A stretch of 6,364 nucleotides of DNA from the NCBI GenBank assembly GCA_946481035.1, contig CAMLNK010000254.1:1-6364 (forward strand), in the 5' to 3' direction. This DNA comes from an uncultured Dyadobacter sp. Lineage in GTDB: Bacteria; Bacteroidota; Bacteroidia; Cytophagales; Spirosomataceae. Both the position numbers and the translations under genes were made by a program. Within the stretch, counting starts at the first letter, position 1. Each line of letters starts with the position of its first letter. The notes under the pieces are model-generated. The model had not been told where the DNA came from and did no database searches. It was given only the letters and a program-made list of their open reading frames with translations. Positions 1 to 5,102 of the stretch are shown here, in pieces.

Positions 1-1
1 G

Positions 2-637
2 ATCATGTCGGCCGCCTTCTCGCCGATCATGATGGAAGGCGCGTTGGTGTTGAAAGCGACCGATTTTCAATCGAGCTATTGCCGGAACGACGGTAAGGGC
101 AAATTTACCCTGGTACCGTTGCCATTTACGGCACAGTTGTCCGCATTGAATGGAATGATTGCCGACGATTTCGACGGGGATGGGAACCTGGATGTGCTGA
201 TGAATACCAACGATTACGGCACCGACGTAACCATCGGCCGCTACGATGCATTGAACGGGCTCATGTTGAAAGGCGACGGTAAGGGCGGTTTTACGGCGAA
301 ATCGATCCTGGAAAGCGGGATTTTCATTCCCGGTAATGGTAAGGCGCTTGTGAAACTGAGAGGTAAAGGCGGGAAGTACCTGGTTGCTGCTGCCCAGAAC
401 CGCGGCCCGCTGAAAATATTCGAACTAAAAAATAGCGGCAACAATGTCCCGTTCGGTCCGAATGATGCCAGTGCGGAAATCGCATTTGCCGACGGCAGAA
501 AGCAAAAGGTCGAGGTAAATTACGGCACTTCGTTTCTTTCACAATCGGCGAGGTTTCAGCATTTGAGCGGTCATGCCAAATCCATTTCCATTACCGAAAC
601 CGGCGGTAGTACAAGAAAGATTGAATTAATGCCCTGA
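2..637 (+). CDS. FG-GAP/VCBS-repeat protein, C-terminal part (5' end outside window)
   Basis: The reading frame is open from the left edge to TGA at 635-637, so this is the tail of a longer protein. The ATG at 5 is probably an internal Met, because the sequence starts in the middle of a repeat domain. Numbering from that Met, residues 54-63 (DDFDGDGNLD) form the Asp-rich calcium-binding loop typical of FG-GAP/VCBS beta-propeller blades. Two G-D/N-G-K-G-x-F-T segments (about 30-35 and 90-96) fit neighbouring blades. The last 55 residues contain FADGRK, a GTSFLSQSARF stretch and a final beta-rich segment, which resembles the ASPIC/UnbV tail that often follows VCBS repeats; that assignment is inference. 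Such proteins are exported and thought to bind ligands or partners at the cell surface. Eight bases separate it from the haloperoxidase-like gene, which suggests co-transcription. No enzymatic function can be assigned. Confidence 0.85.
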   Translation: MMSAAFSPIMMEGALVLKATDFQSSYCRNDGKGKFTLVPLPFTAQLSALNGMIADDFDGDGNLDVLMNTNDYGTDVTIGRYDALNGLMLKGDGKGGFTAKSILESGIFIPGNGKALVKLRGKGGKYLVAAAQNRGPLKIFELKNSGNNVPFGPNDASAEIAFADGRKQKVEVNYGTSFLSQSARFQHLSGHAKSISITETGGSTRKIELMP

Positions 638-645
638 CAAAATAT

Positions 646-1962
646 ATGAAGCTATCAGTAAAAGAATTCCTGGTTTCCGTTTGCCTGCTGTGCCTGGCCC
701 TGGGCTGTTCGCGAAAGGAAGCCGTGCGCCTGGATGAGGCGGAAGTATTGCACCAAAATCAGGATATGCTCACGCAGGTGATCATCTATGACGTTTTTTC
801 GCCGCCGGTCGCGAGCCGCATTTACGCCTATTCGTCCCTGGCTTCGTATGAGGCCGTGCGGTTTGCCCAAAAGGGAAGCCCGTCCATCGCTGGAAAACTG
901 AATGGATTTGGTAAAATGCCGCAACCCGAGGCAGGGAAGGCCTACAATTACACACTGGCTGCTACGAAGGCGTTTTTTACAGTTGTTCGCAAGGTGCGGG
1001 TTTTCTCGGTCGACTCGCTGGCCGGGTACGAAAAAGCTGTTTATGAAAAATTCAGCCAAAACCTCGACGATTCGACCTACCATCGTTCCATGGCTTTTGG
1101 TGATTCGGTAGCTGCGGCGGTTCTTGCCCGGGCGGCGGCCGACGGTTACACCAAATCGCGCGGAAAGCCCAAGTACCTGGGTAGTTCGGAGTCGGGCAAA
1201 TGGCGCCCGACGCCTCCCGATTACCTCGACGGTGTGGAGTGGTGCTGGAACGACATGCTGCCCATGGCGCTGGATTCGGCGTCCCAGTTTATGCCGCCGC
1301 GGCCTCCCGCATTCAGCAAGGATACTGCCAGCGCATTTTACAAGGCCGCCTATGAGGTCTTTGCGGTAGGTAAAAGCCTGACCGAAGAACAGATCCAGAT
1401 CGCCCGTTTCTGGGACGACAACCCGTTCGTGATCGAGCATTCGGGCCACCTCACCGTCGGGAAAAAGAAGATTACGCCGGGCGGGCACTGGATGGGGATT
1501 GCGGCCATTGCGGCAAAGCAGACAAATGCCGACGTAGTAAAGACCGCCCAGGGCTACGCGCTTACTGCTGTTGCATTGTATGATGCATTCATTGCCTGCT
1601 GGGACGAAAAATACCGCAGCAGCGTGGTTCGGCCGGTGACGGTTATCAATGAGATGATCGGCAAGGACTTCGTTCCTTTTTTGCAAACCCCGCCGTTTCC
1701 GGAATATCCAAGCGGCCATAGCAGCATCACGGCTTCTGCTTCTACGGTGCTGGCCCATCTCTATGGGCAAAGTTTCGCTTTTCAGGATACAAGCGATCTC
1801 CGGTATATCGGTATGCAGCGCCATTTCAATTCGTTCCAGGAAGCCGCAGCCGAAGCGTCGGTGAGCAGGTTGTATGGAGGTATTCATTATCGCAACAGTG
1901 TAGACGAAGGAGCAAAGCAGGGAAAAAAAGTGGGGCAGCATATCATAGCTCGGTTGAAATAG
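646..1962 (+). CDS. Vanadium-dependent haloperoxidase / PAP2-superfamily lipoprotein
   Basis: This is a complete 438-residue protein. It has a charged N-terminus, a hydrophobic stretch and a lipobox ending LALGC with Cys21, so it should be an exported lipoprotein. The superfamily signature is present in order: K322-x6-R329-P330, then P355-S356-G357-H358, then S407-R408-x5-H414. These residues bind vanadate or phosphate; H358 is the expected acid-base residue and H414 the covalent ligand. The Asp of the classical SRx5Hx3D ending is absent: position 418 is Ser, and the next Asp is 420. The family includes haloperoxidases, which oxidise halides with peroxide, and acid phosphatases. Sequence alone does not separate them, although the length and helical N-terminal half match the bacterial haloperoxidase-like group. 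ATG at 646 is chosen because it places the signal peptide correctly and lies 8 nt after the upstream stop. A 437-codon open frame on the opposite strand is a codon-bias shadow. Confidence 0.9.
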   Translation: MKLSVKEFLVSVCLLCLALGCSRKEAVRLDEAEVLHQNQDMLTQVIIYDVFSPPVASRIYAYSSLASYEAVRFAQKGSPSIAGKLNGFGKMPQPEAGKAYNYTLAATKAFFTVVRKVRVFSVDSLAGYEKAVYEKFSQNLDDSTYHRSMAFGDSVAAAVLARAAADGYTKSRGKPKYLGSSESGKWRPTPPDYLDGVEWCWNDMLPMALDSASQFMPPRPPAFSKDTASAFYKAAYEVFAVGKSLTEEQIQIARFWDDNPFVIEHSGHLTVGKKKITPGGHWMGIAAIAAKQTNADVVKTAQGYALTAVALYDAFIACWDEKYRSSVVRPVTVINEMIGKDFVPFLQTPPFPEYPSGHSSITASASTVLAHLYGQSFAFQDTSDLRYIGMQRHFNSFQEAAAEASVSRLYGGIHYRNSVDEGAKQGKKVGQHIIARLK

Positions 1963-2171
1963 GGTCACGCCATTATGTCTGAAAGCATATTTTTATATGT
2001 ATGTACATAGTATACATGTGTAGCTTGATTTTGACGAAAACTAGCTACATTTTGTTTGTGTTGGCAAAGTTGAAATATTAAATTATTCTTCTTATCTTAA
2101 TTTAAATAACTCATTATCAATATATTATATTTTACTAATTGCCTTTTAACGTGTTGAATTAGTGCAACTTT

Positions 2172-2202
2172 TTTGACCGTTAATGATATGTTTGTATATT
2201 TG
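2172..2202 (+). promoter_or_regulatory. Bacteroidota sigma-A-type promoter for the kinase-transporter-cytochrome operon
   Basis: TTTG at 2172-2175 and TATATTTG at 2195-2202 are separated by exactly 19 nt. This matches the established Bacteroidota housekeeping promoter (-33 TTTG, then 19-20 nt, then -7 TAnnTTTG) at every defined position. Transcription should begin near 2207-2212, about 150 nt before the ATG at 2361. The site lies at the edge of the AT-rich block, just before GC content rises. No other TAnnTTTG with a correctly spaced TTTG was seen in the gaps between genes. Confidence 0.75.
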
Positions 2203-2208
2203 AACATA

Positions 2209-2360
2209 TGTTACAAAGTAGGGAAGGGATTGCCGATCGTGCCAGGCATATGCACGTCTGCGGATAATTTTGTCTCAACAGGCGACGAGCTGCGTATAGC
2301 TGTATCCGGTAGCCTGGTTATTTCGGTTATTGTAATTAAAATAGACAATAAGATTGCCTT
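2209..2360 (+). promoter_or_regulatory. Predicted 5' leader of the ROK gene (about 150 nt)
   Basis: This is the stretch between the predicted transcription start and the kinase ATG. It is unusually long and GC-rich for the locus (59 G or C in 2221-2340). It has an 8-bp palindrome GCATATGC (2246-2253), and CCAGGC (2242-2247) could pair with GCCTGG (2312-2317) to close a large loop. I do not recognise a riboswitch class. One frame stays open through the leader and ends in TGA at 2362-2364, overlapping the kinase ATG as ATGA. In-frame alternative starts are TTG 2230 and GTG 2239, so a short leader peptide is possible but unproven. Confidence 0.35.
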
Positions 2361-3638
2361 ATGAATGCGCCAAATGTAAGTCTGGGGTTGGATGTCGGAG
2401 GAAGTCACGTGACGGCCAGTGTCGTCGACGCGCCTTTCGGCGGCAAGCAACGGCTGTGTTTGGTACGAAAGGAAATCGACAGCTTCGCAACAGCCTCTTC
2501 GATTGTCGGGGCTATTGGCGATTGCATCCGCGAAACACTTGCAGATGTGCCGGTCGCCGAAATCGGGATTGCATTTCCCGGGCCATTCAATTATCAGAAG
2601 GGCGTTTGCACTGTTCTGAATGTCGGCGGGAAGTTTGAGCAAATGTTCGGGCTGCATGTCGGGCAGGCGCTGAAAGACGCTACCGGTATGCAGGATACGG
2701 CATTCAGGTTTTTTAATGACGCGCATTGTTTTGCCGTCGGGGCTTATGTGCGAAACGGTCTGGAAAGTAAGCGGACTGTCTTTCTTACGCTCGGGTCGGG
2801 CTTCGGATCGTCGTTCATGGAAAACGGAGGGCTGGTTACGGAACACGCCGCATTACCGGCATCATGTGCATTCTACAATGAGCCGTTCGGGGAATCCATC
2901 GCCGACGACTACTTCTCTACACGGTGGTTTCATCGTGCGTATGAGCGCGCCACCGGGCAGGCGATCAGAGGCGTGCGGGAGCTTGCCGAAATGCATTCCG
3001 AAGTAGCCAGGAATATTTTCAATGAGTTTGGTGCCAACCTGGGCGAGTTTCTGCTGCCATGGCTGCAAAGCTTTCAATGCGACGAACTGGTAATCGGCGG
3101 GAACATTGCAAAGGCCGGTCATTTGTTTTTAAATGCATTGAAAAAACAAATAGGACCACTTGATAATGAAGTCCGTGTGGTGTTTTGTGATGATTCCGAG
3201 GCTTGCATCCTGACCGGTGCGGCCTGTCTGGCAAAACAGGAAGGCGAAACTTTCGGCGCTAGCGCCGAAAGTGCATCATTCGCATATGATATCGATCTGC
3301 TGGTGGAGCGGTTACGTCATGAAGAAGCTGCCGCGATCGACGGTTTCGAAGTCGGCTCCTGGGAAGCGGTGCGGCGCGAGCTGCATATGGCACTGACGGC
3401 AAGCGGAAGACGGGTGTTCTGGTACGATATCGAAGCCTGCATGAGAGACGGTATCAGCAATACCGGGAATATTTTGGTAAACGGCTTTCATTCGTTCGAC
3501 GACGCAAAAATCCGGATGTTACGTGCGGACGCTTCCGCCGATCTGTGTATCGTTTATGGAACCGGCGCTGCTTTGTGCGGCTGGACCGGAAAACTGGTGA
3601 ACCTCGATTCCGCTCACAAAGTGAATCCCGCTTTGTGA
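2361..3638 (+). CDS. ROK-family sugar kinase homologue with extra C-terminal segment
   Basis: The protein has 425 residues; ordinary ROK kinases have about 300. Residues 8-23 (LGLDVGGSHVTASVVD) are the phosphate-binding loop of the actin-like ATPase fold. A PGP turn follows at 73-75, then N119-D120, where D120 is the expected catalytic base. TLGSGFGSS (143-151) is the second phosphate/hinge motif and VIGGNIA (244-250) the late ROK glycine motif. These features predict ATP-dependent phosphorylation of a sugar in the cytoplasm. The CxCGxxGC zinc motif is absent, with only C169 in that region, so substrate range or activity may differ from typical glucokinases. Residues about 297-425 form a separate segment with a WYD motif and YGTGAAL at 399-405. 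It resembles part of the kinase-like N-terminal region of long Bacteroidota class I mannose-6-phosphate isomerases; this is tentative. It lacks a DNA-binding N-terminus, so it is not a NagC/XylR-type repressor. ATG 2361 places the first glycine loop correctly. Confidence 0.82.
   Translation: MNAPNVSLGLDVGGSHVTASVVDAPFGGKQRLCLVRKEIDSFATASSIVGAIGDCIRETLADVPVAEIGIAFPGPFNYQKGVCTVLNVGGKFEQMFGLHVGQALKDATGMQDTAFRFFNDAHCFAVGAYVRNGLESKRTVFLTLGSGFGSSFMENGGLVTEHAALPASCAFYNEPFGESIADDYFSTRWFHRAYERATGQAIRGVRELAEMHSEVARNIFNEFGANLGEFLLPWLQSFQCDELVIGGNIAKAGHLFLNALKKQIGPLDNEVRVVFCDDSEACILTGAACLAKQEGETFGASAESASFAYDIDLLVERLRHEEAAAIDGFEVGSWEAVRRELHMALTASGRRVFWYDIEACMRDGISNTGNILVNGFHSFDDAKIRMLRADASADLCIVYGTGAALCGWTGKLVNLDSAHKVNPAL
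3249..3272. repeat. Perfect 24-bp palindrome within the ROK gene
   Basis: ACTTTCGGCGCT at 3249-3260 is followed with no spacer by its exact reverse complement at 3261-3272. The flanking pair 3248/3273 does not match, so the symmetry ends sharply. It encodes residues 297-304 (TFGASAES), a low-complexity Ala/Ser linker between the ROK domain and the C-terminal segment. It could be an inserted mobile palindrome, a protein-binding site or a fusion scar. I see no second copy in the window. Confidence 0.9.
3614..3638 (+). other. RNA hairpin across the ROK stop codon
   Basis: TCACAAAG (3614-3621) pairs perfectly with CTTTGTGA (3631-3638). The stem extends inward by a T-G wobble (3622/3630) and a G-C pair (3623/3629), giving 10 pairs around a 5-nt loop (aatcc). 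The stop codon TGA (3636-3638) is in the 3' arm. No T-run follows, so this is not a standard terminator. It may set transcript stability or the ratio of kinase to transporter. Confidence 0.5.
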
Positions 3639-3680
3639 CGACGGCTGGTAAAATAAGATAGCCCTTAAACTACGAATACC

Positions 3681-5090
3681 GTGCAGACACAACAAGCAAC
3701 ACGTTTTACTTTCCTTATTACGCTCATTGCGGCATTGGGAGGCTTCCTCTTCGGATTTGACATGGCCGTGGTGAGCGGGATCATCGAGCCCGTGAGAACA
3801 CAATATGGCCTGTCTGCGGCGGAGGAAGGATTGTTTGTGTCATTTGCATTATTGGGCTGCATTATCGGCGTGGCGTTCTCGGGTTATTTGGCCGACAAAA
3901 TAGGCAGAAAGAAAGTCCTGTTTGTAGCGGCGCTGCTGTTTCTGGTAAGTGCCGTAGGGTTTTCATTTTCAAATACTTATACTATACTAATCATTTTTCG
4001 TATACTGGCGGGGGCCGGCGTGGGGGTAGCATCCAATGTGTCGCCGCTCTATATTTCCGAAATAGCGCCTGCGGCAAAGCGCGGCGGATTGGTCACATTC
4101 TACCAGCTGGCCATCACGATAGGCGTGCTCGCGGCTTACATCAGCAACTTGTTCCTGCACCGGTATTCCCTCGCCCATGCGGGCACGGGAAGCGGCGTTT
4201 TTCATTGGTTATTTGTAGAGGAAGTATGGCGCGGGATGTTCTTCGTGAGCGTGATTCCGGCAGCGGTGTTCTGTGTTTTGCTGGTGACCGTACCTGAAAG
4301 TCCGCGCTGGCTAGCGAAGTACGGCAGGGATGAGGAAGCGCTTGGGATACTGATCAAAATCAATGGAAATGAAGAAGCTTTTGCCGAGTTCAGGGCGATT
4401 AAAGAAGCATTTGTGCAGAAGGAGGGAGGGGTAAAAGAATTAATGCAATATCCGCTGCGGGGATTATTGGTGATGACCATGGTGCTTACCGCCCTTTCGC
4501 AGTTCAGCGGGATCAACGGCGTGGTATTCTACGGCCCGACGATCCTCCGGTCAGCCGGAATCGTGATCAGTGATGTGCTGCTGTATCAGGTAATGCTCGG
4601 ATTGGCGAGTATGGTATTCACATTGATAGCCATCTGGAAAGTCGATACGCTGGGCCGGAGGTCATTGTATTTGGTGGGCTCAGCCGGGGCGGCGGTTTCG
4701 CTCGCATTAACCGGCCTTTGCTTCGCATATGGCATCAACGGATGGGGAATGCTGGCGTGTATCATGCTGTTCCTGCTGTTTTTTGCCTTCTCGCTCGGGC
4801 CGTTGAAGTTTGTGATTGCCACGGAGGTATTTCCAAATCATATCAGAGGCACCGCATTGTCGATCTGCATTATGACGATGTGGGTGTCGGACTGGATCGT
4901 AAACCTGCTGTTTCCGCTCATGCGGGACGGATTGGGCGTAGCCAACACATTTTTTGTTTTCTCCTTCTTCTGCGTCTGCTCGTACGTGTATGCGAAGAAG
5001 AACCTGTTTGAAACGAAAGGAAAGAGGCTGGAAGAAATAGAGCAGTTCCTCAATTCGGAGACTGTTAAAGGCGAAGTAAAGATTGGTTGA
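3681..5090 (+). CDS. Sugar-porter-family MFS transporter (proton:sugar symporter-like)
   Basis: This 469-residue protein has about 12 hydrophobic helices and matches XylE/GLUT-type sugar porters in length and motif order. It shows GGFLFGFDMAVVSG at 20-33, with D27 at the usual proton-coupling position, and GYLADKIGRKK (68-78). YISEIAP (124-130) and PESPRW (205-210) follow. Then come QFSGINGVVFYGP (274-286), LGRRS (324-328), EVFPNHIRG (382-390) and a cytoplasmic ETKGKRLEEIE tail (444-454). It should carry a monosaccharide across the inner membrane. Two sugar-site positions differ from XylE by my alignment: the first Gln of the helix-7 QQ pair is Ser273, and the Trp before the EIFP motif is Phe377, preceded by Lys376. 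The start is GTG at 3681: an in-frame TAA lies at 3666-3668 and the first ATG would remove helix 1. It sits 42 nt after the kinase gene and 12 nt before the cytochrome gene, so an operon is likely. Confidence 0.9.
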   Translation: MQTQQATRFTFLITLIAALGGFLFGFDMAVVSGIIEPVRTQYGLSAAEEGLFVSFALLGCIIGVAFSGYLADKIGRKKVLFVAALLFLVSAVGFSFSNTYTILIIFRILAGAGVGVASNVSPLYISEIAPAAKRGGLVTFYQLAITIGVLAAYISNLFLHRYSLAHAGTGSGVFHWLFVEEVWRGMFFVSVIPAAVFCVLLVTVPESPRWLAKYGRDEEALGILIKINGNEEAFAEFRAIKEAFVQKEGGVKELMQYPLRGLLVMTMVLTALSQFSGINGVVFYGPTILRSAGIVISDVLLYQVMLGLASMVFTLIAIWKVDTLGRRSLYLVGSAGAAVSLALTGLCFAYGINGWGMLACIMLFLLFFAFSLGPLKFVIATEVFPNHIRGTALSICIMTMWVSDWIVNLLFPLMRDGLGVANTFFVFSFFCVCSYVYAKKNLFETKGKRLEEIEQFLNSETVKGEVKIG

Positions 5091-5102
5091 TTGTGTAAAA
5101 AA

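Larger units (their letters stand above)
1963..2360. other. 398-nt intergenic region, AT-rich then GC-normal
   Basis: There is no convincing protein gene here. The left part is strongly AT-rich: 2041-2160 counts 26 G or C out of 120. It holds overlapping TGTA/TACA palindromes around 1997-2022, including the perfect 10-mer TATGTACATA at 2000-2009. A weak A/T hairpin (CATAT, four T, ATATG; 1986-1999) follows the haloperoxidase stop and might assist termination, but it is not a canonical terminator. A consensus promoter lies at 2172-2202. From about 2211 the composition rises to about 50% GC and stays there until the kinase start, which suggests transcribed, structured or formerly coding DNA. 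Confidence 0.7.

Noticed and set aside
655..1968. 437-codon open frame on the minus strand opposite the haloperoxidase-like gene
   Set aside because: It mirrors a well-supported gene almost base for base, its product is Arg/His-rich with no recognisable domain, and it arises from the codon bias of the + strand gene.
1974..1999. Possible terminator after the haloperoxidase gene
   Set aside because: The stems are only 4-6 A/T-rich pairs, and the T-run forms the loop of the better hairpin, so it does not meet the form of an intrinsic terminator.
2029..2056. Second promoter candidate around TACATTTTG
   Set aside because: The -7-like element has one base too many between TA and TTTG, and no TTTG lies about 19 nt upstream.
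2211..2846. 211-codon minus-strand open frame over the leader and start of the ROK gene
   Set aside because: It covers the phosphate-binding loop region of the ROK gene, has no recognisable motif, and would need a promoter inside that gene.
3639..3680. Possible continuation of the ROK protein past its stop into the transporter frame
   Set aside because: The two genes share a frame, but TGA 3636, TAA 3654 and TAA 3666 all intervene. The 42-nt gap has no domain content.
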